From: Planctomycetota bacterium
Lineage (GTDB): Bacteria > Planctomycetota > Phycisphaerae > WQYP01
Direction of reading: 5' to 3'
Length of the DNA stretch: 64,000 nucleotides
Assembly (NCBI GenBank): GCA_021827645.1
Contig: JAKAVA010000103.1
Location: 1 to 64,000 of the forward strand
Position numbers and translations under genes: made by a program. Of this stretch, positions 18,617-27,030 are shown piece by piece. The notes below the pieces were generated by a model. It saw nothing but the letters and a program-made list of their open reading frames with translations, was not told where the DNA came from and did not search any database. How positions within the stretch are numbered: the stretch's first letter is position 1; the number at the start of each line of letters is the position of its first letter.

Positions 18617-20470
18617 CTATACTTTGCCCTGTCGACGCAATTGACTTTTTCGATGATCCTCGCGTCGCTTTTCCAGCAGATCGACGAGAGTTTGTGGTAT
18701 CCGCCCCCCCGCCTGCTCAGCGGTATTCTGCGGCGGCGAGTCATGTTTCATGTCCTGTTCCTCATGACGCCGCAAAAAGGCAATCGATTCCAGTAAACAT
18801 TGCCGTGGAGCAGGAATGTTTTCCGCCTCGCGCTGAAGTGCGATGGCAGTCTGAATTATTTTTTCATCCTGCGTAAGGGCGACAAATTCCGCCAGGGTGC
18901 AGGCGTTTAATTGCGCTGCTCCATCCAGATATTCCACTAATGCGGCTGCAACCGAACGGAATGGATCGGTGGTAAATAAATCGAGCGACCAATCATCAAC
19001 AACATCCGTGTAGAGGGCCGGGGTGGTCAGCAGGATACCTAACACCCACTGCTGGGCTTTTTCGGAAGCGGTGGCGACGGGTCGTAATTGGGAAGATGTC
19101 GCATGAGCGAGAGGGGACGACGAAGTTGAAACCGGCTGGGTGCTATGGTGTTGGATATCATTGACGGCGGCATGAACTTCATCGAGCGACATACCCACCA
19201 GGTAGGCCACATCTTTTTCAAGCAGTGTGCGCCGGAGGGTGTCCATCTGTGGGTTAGCGGTGGCCAGAGCCAGAATCCGCATCATCTCCTCGGCGGCCTT
19301 GGATTTGTGGGCGCGACCTGCCGAGGCCTGAAACTCCCGGGTTAATTGAGACCATTTGTATTGGAGTGCATCGGTGGCCTTGGCCAGAAGGCCCTTAAAT
19401 GCCTCGCCCCCCTGTTCGATGCAAAAATCGCATGGATCTTTGGCGCCCGGTACGTGCATGACGCAGACATCCAATGGATAGGCCAGCAGAAGCTGAATGG
19501 CACGATCGGCGGCTCGCCGCCCGGCTTCATCGGTATCGAATACCAAGATCAGGCGTTTGGCGATACGCTCAAGCATCATCGCGTGATGTTCGGTGAAGGC
19601 GGTTCCGAGTGCGGCGACAACATTCGCCACACCAGCCTGGTGGGCGCCGATCACATCCATGTATCCTTCAACGAGCACGGCCTCGCCAGTTTCGATAATG
19701 GCGCTGCGGGCTTTATTGAGTCCGTAGAGCATGTCGCGCTTATTGAAGATGAGCGACTCGGGTGAATTGAGATATTTCGGCCCCCCCTGCTCATCCACCT
19801 TATCGGACGGCAATATCCGCCCGCCGAAGGCAATAACGCGTTCGCCGGAATCGACTATCGGGAAGATCACCCGGTCGCGGAATACATCAAACGGTGATCC
19901 GTCCGTGCGTTTTTTGAGTAATCCGGCATCCACCAGATGTTCAAGGTTGATGCGATCACGACCGGCGGCCTGAGCCAGCGCGGTCCAACTGTCAGGGCAA
20001 TAGCCTAAACCGAAGGCGTCAATCGTTGCTGCGGTTAAACCACGCTGCCGAAGGTACGCGCGAGCCGATCCGCCCAGATCGCCGCTGAGCCACTGCCGGA
20101 ATTGCCTGCCGGCCCAAGCGGATGCAGCGAGCAGATTTTCCCTCGCCTCGCGGGTCTGCGGATTGGGCACAAATTTATCGGGCAGTTTGATGTGGTATTT
20201 GTCTGCAAGATATCGGAGCGCCTCACCGGCGGTCATTTTGTGAAATCGCTGAACAAATTTGAAGACATCCCCCCCGGCGGTGCAGACAAAGCAGTAAAAA
20301 ATCTGCTTGGCCGGTACCACCCGCATGGAGGGGTTATGATCATCATGAAAGGGGCAGAGGCATACAAATTCACGTCCGGAGGGTTTGAGCCGCAGTTGAT
20401 CGCCAATGACATCCTCAATCCGAACGGATTGGCGGACGAGTTCAAACGCATTAGTGGACGAATTGGCCAT
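18617..20470 (-). CDS. dnaG: DNA primase DnaG
   Basis: About 617 residues. DnaG makes RNA primers for DNA replication. The N-terminal CHC2 zinc finger has Cys39, His42, Cys60 and Cys63. The primase core follows, with a TOPRIM domain (LVEGYMDVIGAHQAG near residues 255-270 and the DTDEAG acidic motif). The C-terminal helicase-binding part is present but weakly conserved. ATG 20470 is preferred over a GTG one codon upstream. A TAGAAT lies six bases before the ATG and no ribosome binding site is visible, so the message may be leaderless. The usual rpsU and rpoD neighbours are absent. Confidence 0.96.
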   Translation of the reverse strand: MANSSTNAFELVRQSVRIEDVIGDQLRLKPSGREFVCLCPFHDDHNPSMRVVPAKQIFYCFVCTAGGDVFKFVQRFHKMTAGEALRYLADKYHIKLPDKFVPNPQTREARENLLAASAWAGRQFRQWLSGDLGGSARAYLRQRGLTAATIDAFGLGYCPDSWTALAQAAGRDRINLEHLVDAGLLKKRTDGSPFDVFRDRVIFPIVDSGERVIAFGGRILPSDKVDEQGGPKYLNSPESLIFNKRDMLYGLNKARSAIIETGEAVLVEGYMDVIGAHQAGVANVVAALGTAFTEHHAMMLERIAKRLILVFDTDEAGRRAADRAIQLLLAYPLDVCVMHVPGAKDPCDFCIEQGGEAFKGLLAKATDALQYKWSQLTREFQASAGRAHKSKAAEEMMRILALATANPQMDTLRRTLLEKDVAYLVGMSLDEVHAAVNDIQHHSTQPVSTSSSPLAHATSSQLRPVATASEKAQQWVLGILLTTPALYTDVVDDWSLDLFTTDPFRSVAAALVEYLDGAAQLNACTLAEFVALTQDEKIIQTAIALQREAENIPAPRQCLLESIAFLRRHEEQDMKHDSPPQNTAEQAGGRIPQTLVDLLEKRREDHRKSQLRRQGKV

Positions 20471-20602
20471 CACCCGATTCTACCGGATGGTGCAAGTTAA
20501 AAGCCACCGGTGCCATCAGGAAACCCACCGAAACCATAACTAACTGTAAAACATATTGTTACACCATGTTGGCGTGCGGTCATACGAACTCTCAGGCCCG
20601 CG

Positions 20603-20608
20603 TATAAT
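20603..20608 (+). promoter_or_regulatory. Putative -10 box immediately before the Tudor-CHAT gene
   Basis: A perfect TATAAT ends five bases before the first ATG at 20614 and eight before a second ATG at 20617. No ribosome binding site fits between them. If it is used, transcription would start at or next to the ATG and the message would be leaderless. No clear -35 box is seen. Confidence 0.45.
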
Positions 20609-20613
20609 GTAAG

Positions 20614-21303
20614 ATGATGAAGCAGGCAGGCACCGAAATTCATATCGGAGATAGGGTTTATGCACCGTGGCGTGGGGAGCGACTGTTTCCGGCGAAGGTG
20701 ACATTTCTGGCCAACGGGACGGCGTACATCACTTATCAGGACGGCGAAACCGACCGGATGCCGTCACGAAAACTCCAGCCGTCGAACAAGGTTTATCTGA
20801 TTGAATCGGTATCGCGTAACCCGCGCGAGACGCATTGGTCTGAAGCGCGGCTCCTGGCGGAATTCCTGCGCATGATCGGAGGACGGCCCCTTTACAGCTT
20901 TATCCGCACCAAACTGGAACTGGGGCATTTTTTAAGACAGGCGCGGCAATCTTCAAGTCGCTATATTCACCTTTCCATGCACGGCCTGAGAAGAAAGCTG
21001 GTGCTACAACTGGAAGAGGTGGATATTGAGGAAGTGATTGAATTGGCGGGCAATTTGTCCGGCAAAATTGTATTTTCGTCGAGCTGTCTGACGGGTCACG
21101 ATGCATTCGGTGAGGCGTTTGTAAAAGGAACCGGTGCCGAGGCATTCATAAGCCCCAAACGCGAAATACGCTGGGCGGATGCGGCTCTGGTGAGTCAGTT
21201 GTTTTATAAAAAGCTGCTGTGCGACGGCGTAACGCCGTATGTTGCCTATCGCTTTGCACGCAAGATGTACCCGAACCACGGTGATCTGCGATTTTTCAAA
21301 TAA
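20614..21303 (+). CDS. Tudor-like domain fused to CHAT/caspase-like protease domain
   Basis: A 229-residue protein in two parts. Residues 9-56 (from IGDRVYAPW to MPSRKLQP) look like a small Tudor/agenet beta-barrel, with the alternating hydrophobic pattern and YQDGETD turn of that fold. Residues 60-205 look like a minimal CHAT (caspase HetF-associated) domain. His123 in HLSMHG and Cys158 in FSSSCLTG are spaced as in caspase-like enzymes, followed by a GTGAEAF strand and a WADAALVSQLFYKKLL helix. I infer a cysteine peptidase, or a dead relative acting as a sensor. There is no signal peptide. It stands alone, facing the HYExAFE gene. The function is unknown. Confidence 0.8.
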   Translation: MMKQAGTEIHIGDRVYAPWRGERLFPAKVTFLANGTAYITYQDGETDRMPSRKLQPSNKVYLIESVSRNPRETHWSEARLLAEFLRMIGGRPLYSFIRTKLELGHFLRQARQSSSRYIHLSMHGLRRKLVLQLEEVDIEEVIELAGNLSGKIVFSSSCLTGHDAFGEAFVKGTGAEAFISPKREIRWADAALVSQLFYKKLLCDGVTPYVAYRFARKMYPNHGDLRFFK

Positions 21304-21387
21304 GGCATCTTTCCGACTGATGCGAATTGTCGGTTCATTCCGGGCCTTGCAGTCGGAGCGAAGCGGCCTGAGCCTGCGAATGGAAAC

Positions 21388-21891
21388 TCAAGTGAGTTGT
21401 TCAAGAGGTTTGGCAATTTTCTTGAATGCCTCGGCGCTGACGGAGACCGTCCCCCAGGATTCGGATCTCGACCGCATCACGGCGCGATAGTCACTGAGCG
21501 GCGTTGCCAACATGCTGTACCAATTATCCTCGTAGCAGAAAATTTCGGAAAAGGGGGATTGATCGGAAGCCCCCCGCCACTGGTACATGAAAACAAACAC
21601 CGCTTGAAAACCGTCACCGAAGATGTCCTTCCACTGCCGCAGATCGTCGATATCACGACGGGTGACCCAGTTGGCCAAGGCCTTGCCGGGAGCGGCGGCC
21701 CGACCTTTAACATCGACGAGAAGATTGGTGCCATTGGGGCGGTAAACGACAAAGTCAAAACTCTTCAATTTCGCCGTGCCGAACAGCGATCGCTTCGCCT
21801 CATCCACGGCGATGTAGGGCAGGCCGTGATGGCGGAGATAGTCTTCGAATGCGGCTTCGTAATGACTGGTCTTTTTTGATCGCGGCCCCAC
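21388..21891 (-). CDS. HYExAFE family protein, PD-(D/E)XK nuclease-like
   Basis: About 167 residues. The motif HYEAAFE near the N-terminus marks a family I associate with planctomycetes. Further on, FDFVVYRPNGTNLLVDVKGR has the D...(D/E)xK arrangement of restriction-endonuclease-like folds, so a nuclease-type core is plausible, though no activity is known to me. GTG 21891 is chosen because GGGAGG lies six bases upstream; an ATG at 21915 would overlap hisS by 22 bases. It directly follows hisS and is probably the last gene of the argJ-rlmN-hisS run. Confidence 0.85.
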   Translation of the reverse strand: MGPRSKKTSHYEAAFEDYLRHHGLPYIAVDEAKRSLFGTAKLKSFDFVVYRPNGTNLLVDVKGRAAAPGKALANWVTRRDIDDLRQWKDIFGDGFQAVFVFMYQWRGASDQSPFSEIFCYEDNWYSMLATPLSDYRAVMRSRSESWGTVSVSAEAFKKIAKPLEQLT

Positions 21892-21893
21892 GT

Positions 21894-23258
21894 TCAACCT
21901 CCCTTTTCCAGACATGCGGAACGAATGAGCGTCTCAGCCTGGGCGATCGGTAATTCCGTTTCAGATCGCGCATGCAGATCACGCCATTTAACAACGCTGC
22001 GGCTTAATTCATCGGGTGCCAGAATGAGAGCAAAGCGGGCCTGAGCGGAGGCGGCCTCCTGAAGCAGTTTGCCGATATTTTTTGTCGCCCGGTAGCTGTG
22101 CTGAACCCGCAATCCACCCTGCGTAATTTTTCGGACGGTCGGATCAAATGTCGAGCGACGCAACCGCGACGCCCATTGGGCGGTGAGATCGGCGTCGTCG
22201 GACGCATTAACGATAAAAACATCGGGCCCGCCGCCGAGATGTTCCGGAAGCAGTCCTCTTTCCCGCAGCAAGATCTCCAAGACGACATCTCCCATGCCGA
22301 ACCCGACTGCGGGGGTCGGCTTGCCGCCGAAGAGTTCAATAAGCTTGTCATACCGGCCGCCACCTGCGATGGCGCGATTTTCACCGCGGGCATCAGCAAC
22401 TTCAAAGACAAAGCCGGTGTAATACGCCAACCCGCGCACCAGGCCAACATCCCAGCGGAAATTATCCGCCAATTCGGGAGGCACGAGCTGATCATGCAGC
22501 TGCATCATTTTTTCGTATGCGGTACGAGCTGTCGGTGTCTGAAGGCGATCCTGAAGTGCCGTGCGTCCGCCCGCGGGCACCGCCGTTTCGACGGCGAATA
22601 ATTCCAGCAATTCCTGCTCACTTACTGAAAAATCACGGGCCTGGAGGAGTTTTTGCCTCTCGACAGGGTTGAGTTTCTGGAGACGGTCGAGCACATAAAA
22701 TGTATCGTTCAATTTTTCAGGCCGAATACCCAGGGCGACGAGCAATTCGGCCATCAGATCGCGGTGGTTCCAGGCAATGACGAAATCGGCCGTTGTGAGC
22801 CCCATTTCAAAGAGGAATGCAGCGCAGACCGAGAGACATTCCTTATCCGCGGTTAAGGTTTCTTCACCGATAAAATCGACATTCCACTGAATAAATTCGC
22901 GCAACCGGCCTTTCTGCGGCTGCTCCGCACGATAGCAGCGCGGGATGGCAAACCATTTGATCGGTTTGGGTAGTCCGGCTCCGAATTGCGCAACGATACG
23001 GGCAAGTGTGGGTGTAAATTCGGGCCGCAGGGCCAGATCACGTCCGCCGCGATCCGTAAATGAAAACAACTGTGAAACGATTTCGTCGCCGGATTTAACC
23101 TTATAGAGATCAAGGGGCTCAAATGTCGGTCCGTCCACCTCCTGAAAACCAAATCGGATAGACACCCGCCGCCAAGCATCTTCGATGTACCGACGCACCG
23201 CCATGGCGGGAGGGAGAAAATCACGTGTGCCTTTGGGGCCTTGGAATAAATCTGTCAT
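21894..23258 (-). CDS. hisS: Histidyl-tRNA synthetase
   Basis: A 454-residue class II aminoacyl-tRNA synthetase that charges tRNA-His. The N-terminus has the typical GPKGTRDFLP. Motif 2 is in the stretch CYRAEQPQKGRLREFIQWNVD, histidine-binding motifs are near GLAYYTGFVFEV and AGGGRYDKL, and motif 3 is GFGMGDV. The C-terminal anticodon-binding domain is complete. It lies 32 bases after rlmN on the same strand. No ribosome binding site is seen before the ATG. Confidence 0.97.
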   Translation of the reverse strand: MTDLFQGPKGTRDFLPPAMAVRRYIEDAWRRVSIRFGFQEVDGPTFEPLDLYKVKSGDEIVSQLFSFTDRGGRDLALRPEFTPTLARIVAQFGAGLPKPIKWFAIPRCYRAEQPQKGRLREFIQWNVDFIGEETLTADKECLSVCAAFLFEMGLTTADFVIAWNHRDLMAELLVALGIRPEKLNDTFYVLDRLQKLNPVERQKLLQARDFSVSEQELLELFAVETAVPAGGRTALQDRLQTPTARTAYEKMMQLHDQLVPPELADNFRWDVGLVRGLAYYTGFVFEVADARGENRAIAGGGRYDKLIELFGGKPTPAVGFGMGDVVLEILLRERGLLPEHLGGGPDVFIVNASDDADLTAQWASRLRRSTFDPTVRKITQGGLRVQHSYRATKNIGKLLQEAASAQARFALILAPDELSRSVVKWRDLHARSETELPIAQAETLIRSACLEKGG

Positions 23259-23290
23259 AGGCAGAGAATCTAAACGAACTTGCCCGGATA

Positions 23291-24430
23291 TTAAAGCGCC
23301 CGGTGAGAACGGGATTTATCACCACCTGTGCGTGGAGTATCCCTGTGAATTTCAAGCGGCACGCGATCCTGCCTTGCCAATTGGCCGCACGCGGCGGAAA
23401 CATCACGCCCACGGCTGCGACGCACATGGGTGTTGACGCCCAGGGTACGCAGACGCTGCTGAAAGGTTTTCATCGTTCCGCCGTCTGGCCTTAAAAACGG
23501 TATGCCGGGCACTTCGTTGTAGTAAATCAGATTGACGTTGGCACGTATCTTACGCGCAATGGAGGCAAGCTCATCCGCGTGCTGCGGGAGCGTATTGACT
23601 CCGGCGAGCATGATGTACTCCAAGGTGACTTCACGACCCGTTTTTTCAAAATAGTCGGTGGCGGCGGATGTGATCATATCAATGCTGATACCGGTGGCCC
23701 ACGGGATGATCTGGCGCCGGAGATCGTCGTTGGGCGCATGGAGGCTTACGGCCAGCGTTACCGGCAATCCATGAGCGGCAAGTGCCCGAATCTGCGGCGG
23801 CAGACCAACCGTACTGACCGTTATTTTTCTGGCCCCAATATGCAATCCCCACGGAGCCGTCAAGGTCTTCAGGGCGCCGCAGGTGGCATCGAGATTCGCG
23901 AGCGGTTCTCCCATACCCATAAAGACGATGTTGGTAAGACGCCGCTGCTCGGGCAGCAGGTGAGTAAGCTGCAATGCCTGTTCAATCATTTCGCCACTCG
24001 TCAGGTTGCGTTTAAGGCCTTCCAGTCCGCTGGCACAAAATGCACAGCCCACCGGACAACCGACCTGAGTGGAGAGGCAGGCGGTGCGTCGATGGGAAAC
24101 GACGGTGCGGCCGTAATCATCCGCCTGATCATCATCGCACGGGATCATGACGGATTCGGTCAGGCCGCCGTCAGGCCAGCGCAGGAGAATTTTCTCCGTC
24201 TGATCCTGTGAGGTCACGTGACGTGCTTTTTCGGCGGTGAAGATGACAAATCGATCGGCGAGAAATTCCCGGTCTCGAAGTGAGAGATTCGTCATCTGAT
24301 CAAATGACCGAGCGCGATGCTGAAAGACCCATTCCATGATCTGGCGGGCGCGGAATGGCGGCATCCCCGCGGTTTTGAGTATCGCGGCAAGAGCCGGGAG
24401 ATCGAGATTTAATAAATGTTCACGAGTCAT
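23291..24430 (-). CDS. rlmN: 23S rRNA/tRNA adenine-C2 methyltransferase RlmN
   Basis: A radical-SAM enzyme of about 379 residues that methylates C2 of A2503 in 23S rRNA and of A37 in some tRNAs. The cluster-binding CxxxCxxC is at Cys125, Cys129 and Cys132 (CPVGCAFC). The GMGEP motif is present, as is the second catalytic cysteine in RGRDVSAACGQL near the C-terminus. ATG 24430 matches the family N-terminus (LLNLDLPALAAIL). An upstream ATG at 24490 would add 20 residues and overlap argJ by 20 bases. A charged tail of about 25 residues follows the usual end. Confidence 0.96.
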   Translation of the reverse strand: MTREHLLNLDLPALAAILKTAGMPPFRARQIMEWVFQHRARSFDQMTNLSLRDREFLADRFVIFTAEKARHVTSQDQTEKILLRWPDGGLTESVMIPCDDDQADDYGRTVVSHRRTACLSTQVGCPVGCAFCASGLEGLKRNLTSGEMIEQALQLTHLLPEQRRLTNIVFMGMGEPLANLDATCGALKTLTAPWGLHIGARKITVSTVGLPPQIRALAAHGLPVTLAVSLHAPNDDLRRQIIPWATGISIDMITSAATDYFEKTGREVTLEYIMLAGVNTLPQHADELASIARKIRANVNLIYYNEVPGIPFLRPDGGTMKTFQQRLRTLGVNTHVRRSRGRDVSAACGQLARQDRVPLEIHRDTPRTGGDKSRSHRAL

Positions 24431-24470
24431 CTGGTGCGAGTCCGCATAGATTGATTTTCTGTGCCGCTGA

Positions 24471-25688
24471 TCATGTATGGTAATCCGCATTGATGGTGAT
24501 GTACTCGCGCGACAGATCGCATGTGTAGATACGCACCGATTCCAGGCCGATTGCCAGATCGACGCGGATATTCACATGCCAGGCTTTCATGGCGGTTTCG
24601 ACGGTGGAGAGTTCAACGCCGGTCGGCCGACCGCGACCGAATACCTCAATGCCCCCCACCCAGCAGCGAACGCGGTCAACATTCATGCTCGCGCCGCTGT
24701 AACCGGCGGCGCTGACAAACCGCCCCCAGTTCGGATCGCCACCATGAATAGCGGTTTTTACCAGCGGCGAATTGGCGATGGCCATGGCGGCGATCTTCGC
24801 CTCGGCGGCAGTTCTGGCCCCGGTTACTTCAATGGTGACCAATTTGGTGGCGCCTTCGCCGTCGGCGGCGATCTGCCGTGAGAGTGAATCGGCCACATCG
24901 AGCAGCGCATCACAGAATGCCCGGTAATGCCGCGATTGAAGCGTCATACGCGGATTTTCAGCTCTGCCGTTGGCGAGGCAGACGAACGCATCGCTGGTGC
25001 TGGTGTGCTGATCGACGGTTACACAGTTGAAGGTCTGCTCCGCGGTAAGGCGTACCGCTCGGCGGAGCAACGAAACGGGCACATCGGCGTCGGTGGCGAT
25101 ATAGGCCAGCATGGTGGCCATTTTGGGGGCAATCATTCCGGACCCCTTGCATGCGCCGGCGATCGTTACGACCGTGTCGCCCAATTTCAATTTCGTCGCG
25201 GCCTGTTTGGTACAGGTGTCCGTCGTGAGGATTCCCTGGGCAAATTGTTCGCCGTGATCAAATGTGGAACCGAGTTGTGGAACCAGTCGGGCGATACCTT
25301 CCGCGACCTTCTGCATGGGAAGATAGTGCCCGATGATGCCGGTACTGAAAGGGAGAAATTGGTTCAACTCACCGTGAATGCCACGGCTGGATAAGTGTTC
25401 CGCGGCGAGGCTACACATTTTTTCCGCATCGGAGAGTCCGCGTTTGCCCGTGCAGACATTGGCGCACCCGCTGTTGACAACACAGCCGATAATTTTGCCC
25501 TGCTCAACGTGCTTTCGTCCCACGATCACCGGCGCACCCACTATTTTATTGGTAGTGAACACGGCGGCGGCCGTCGCCGGTCGGTCTGACACCAGCATAG
25601 CCATATCCGGTTTTCCGGAGGCTTTTATGCCGCAATGCAATGCACCGGCCATAAAGCCCGGGACGCTGGTTATGTTCAAATCGGGCAT
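24471..25688 (-). CDS. argJ: Bifunctional ornithine acetyltransferase/N-acetylglutamate synthase
   Basis: A 405-residue enzyme that moves the acetyl group from N-acetylornithine to glutamate, closing the acetyl cycle of arginine synthesis; bifunctional forms also use acetyl-CoA. The self-cleavage and nucleophile threonine lies in KGSGMIAPKMATML (Thr192). The oxyanion-hole motif STGIIGHYLPM is at 115-125. ATG 25688 has GGAG six bases upstream and fits the family start, while an upstream in-frame start at 25781 lacks support. argB and argF at the end of the window belong to the same pathway. Confidence 0.96.
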   Translation of the reverse strand: MPDLNITSVPGFMAGALHCGIKASGKPDMAMLVSDRPATAAAVFTTNKIVGAPVIVGRKHVEQGKIIGCVVNSGCANVCTGKRGLSDAEKMCSLAAEHLSSRGIHGELNQFLPFSTGIIGHYLPMQKVAEGIARLVPQLGSTFDHGEQFAQGILTTDTCTKQAATKLKLGDTVVTIAGACKGSGMIAPKMATMLAYIATDADVPVSLLRRAVRLTAEQTFNCVTVDQHTSTSDAFVCLANGRAENPRMTLQSRHYRAFCDALLDVADSLSRQIAADGEGATKLVTIEVTGARTAAEAKIAAMAIANSPLVKTAIHGGDPNWGRFVSAAGYSGASMNVDRVRCWVGGIEVFGRGRPTGVELSTVETAMKAWHVNIRVDLAIGLESVRIYTCDLSREYITINADYHT

Positions 25689-25793
25689 GCAATACTCCAA
25701 AGACTCTCTACCGATCCACCGTGGTGCAGCCTGACAATCGGTCTGCTGCATCAAGTTATACCGAAAATCAGATTTATTCACCTCCTGAGGCGA

Positions 25794-26160
25794 TTATGGG
25801 CTCAGCCTGCCGTCTTGTTCCGGCCTGTCAAGCGTGTTTCGTAGTCGCCGGTGGATGATTTTTAGAAGAGATCGTAAAGCGACAGCAATGGCGATCCCGA
25901 ACAAAACAGGGAGCCGAAGCAGATCGCAAAAGCCGCAGGCAAAATCGCCAATGGATATGCTGTCGTTGGCCCAGGCTACACCGTGGTACAAGCGCGACTG
26001 GACATTCTACAAAAATTGGTACCGGGTATATCGAAAGCAAAGAAACAGCGCAAACAGTGGCCACCATAATGGAAACTGGCCATCGCACAGACCCATTGCG
26101 CCCACCTGAGATCATTGTCACGCCATATTTGAATGACCCGATATACGTGAAAGCGGTGCA
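25794..26160 (-). pseudogene. Possible frameshifted small two-helix membrane protein
   Basis: The 527-base gap between argJ and the kinase-like gene holds no intact gene. On the minus strand, one frame encodes a hydrophobic helix (SIMVATVCAVSLLSIYPV). Near 25985-26006 a neighbouring frame continues with WANDSISIGDFACGFC and a second helix (LLRLPVLFGIAIAVALRSLL) to a stop at 25794. Joining the two by a single-base shift gives a plausible protein of about 120 residues with two membrane helices. It may be a broken gene, a sequencing error or chance. Confidence 0.25.
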
Positions 26161-26201
26161 TGGTGTGCAGCGATAAAGCACACGCGTCTTGGGCTACAGG
26201 T

Positions 26202-26207
26202 TATACT
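26202..26207 (+). promoter_or_regulatory. Putative -10 box next to the kinase-like gene
   Basis: TATACT ends eight bases before ATG 26216. As with the Tudor-CHAT gene there is no room for a ribosome binding site after the expected transcription start. No convincing -35 box is visible. Confidence 0.4.
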
Positions 26208-26215
26208 CCTTACTG

Positions 26216-26992
26216 ATGATCGAGACGCAGCAGGACAATCGGCCCGCCCCGCCACCATCTTTCTTCGCGCTCGGCACCGCCGGATTACCTGAAGATTTTG
26301 CGCTCGAGGATCAGGTATACCGGCTTAAAAAAGTTTTCAAACATGACTTTTTTGCAGCAACCGGCCTTTACACCGACGCGGACGGTCAATTGGTCGTGCT
26401 GAAATTACAGCGTACCTATCCCCTTTTCGGATTTCCAATGCAATGGTTAGGCGCGCGTATAGCCAAACATGAGATCGCCATTTTTCGGCAGCTTCAGGGA
26501 ATCAGAGGGGTTCCGCGATTTATGGGAGTGTACGGACCGACGGGGTATGTCCATGAATTTATTCCCGGTGAAGATTTATGTCCGGAGATGCATCCGGATG
26601 CCGCATTTTTTGCTGATCTTGAACGACTCTTTCACGACCTCCACACCCGAAACGTTGCCTATGTCGATACCAACAAACGGGAAAACATCCTTTTTGGAGC
26701 AGATGGGCGCCCCTACCTGATCGATTTTCAAATTTCGTTCTGGCTTAAACAAGGGCGGGATGACAGCTATCTGGCGCAATGGATATTCAAACGGCTGGTG
26801 CACGAAGATTGGTACCACTATTACAAGCACAAAACGCGTCTGGCGCCGCAATGCTGCTCCAAAGAAGATTTCGCCCGGGCGGAAAATCGCAGTTGGTACA
26901 TCCGTCTTCACCGACTGATTTTCCGACCGCTGATTCAACTCCGTCGTAAATTTCTGGCCCGATATAAGAAGTCCCACCATCAGATACGGTAA
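26216..26992 (+). CDS. Kinase-like protein (LPS core kinase / RIO-like fold)
   Basis: About 258 residues with a shortened protein-kinase fold. LVVLKLQR supplies the ATP-binding lysine. A nearby helix with KHEIAIFRQL gives the pairing glutamate. The catalytic loop is AYVDTNKRENILF, with Asp and Asn in the expected places. The metal-binding motif is LIDFQ in place of DFG. Such small kinases phosphorylate lipopolysaccharide sugars or small substrates. The basic C-terminus could touch the membrane. ATG 26216 is preferred to an earlier start at 26189. It stands alone ahead of fabF. Confidence 0.8.
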   Translation: MIETQQDNRPAPPPSFFALGTAGLPEDFALEDQVYRLKKVFKHDFFAATGLYTDADGQLVVLKLQRTYPLFGFPMQWLGARIAKHEIAIFRQLQGIRGVPRFMGVYGPTGYVHEFIPGEDLCPEMHPDAAFFADLERLFHDLHTRNVAYVDTNKRENILFGADGRPYLIDFQISFWLKQGRDDSYLAQWIFKRLVHEDWYHYYKHKTRLAPQCCSKEDFARAENRSWYIRLHRLIFRPLIQLRRKFLARYKKSHHQIR

Positions 26993-26993
26993 T

Positions 26994-26999
26994 ATAATC
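26994..26999 (+). promoter_or_regulatory. Putative -10 box for fabF
   Basis: TATAAT lies 31 bases before the fabF ATG, giving a short leader that contains the GGAG ribosome binding site. No -35 box is obvious. Confidence 0.45.
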
Positions 27000-27030
27000 A
27001 AAGGTGCACCACCCGAAGACGGAGTATTCC

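Noticed and set aside
25834..26109. 91-codon plus-strand frame between argJ and the kinase-like gene
   Set aside because: Very basic, low-complexity composition with no ribosome binding site; the opposite strand gives more protein-like segments.
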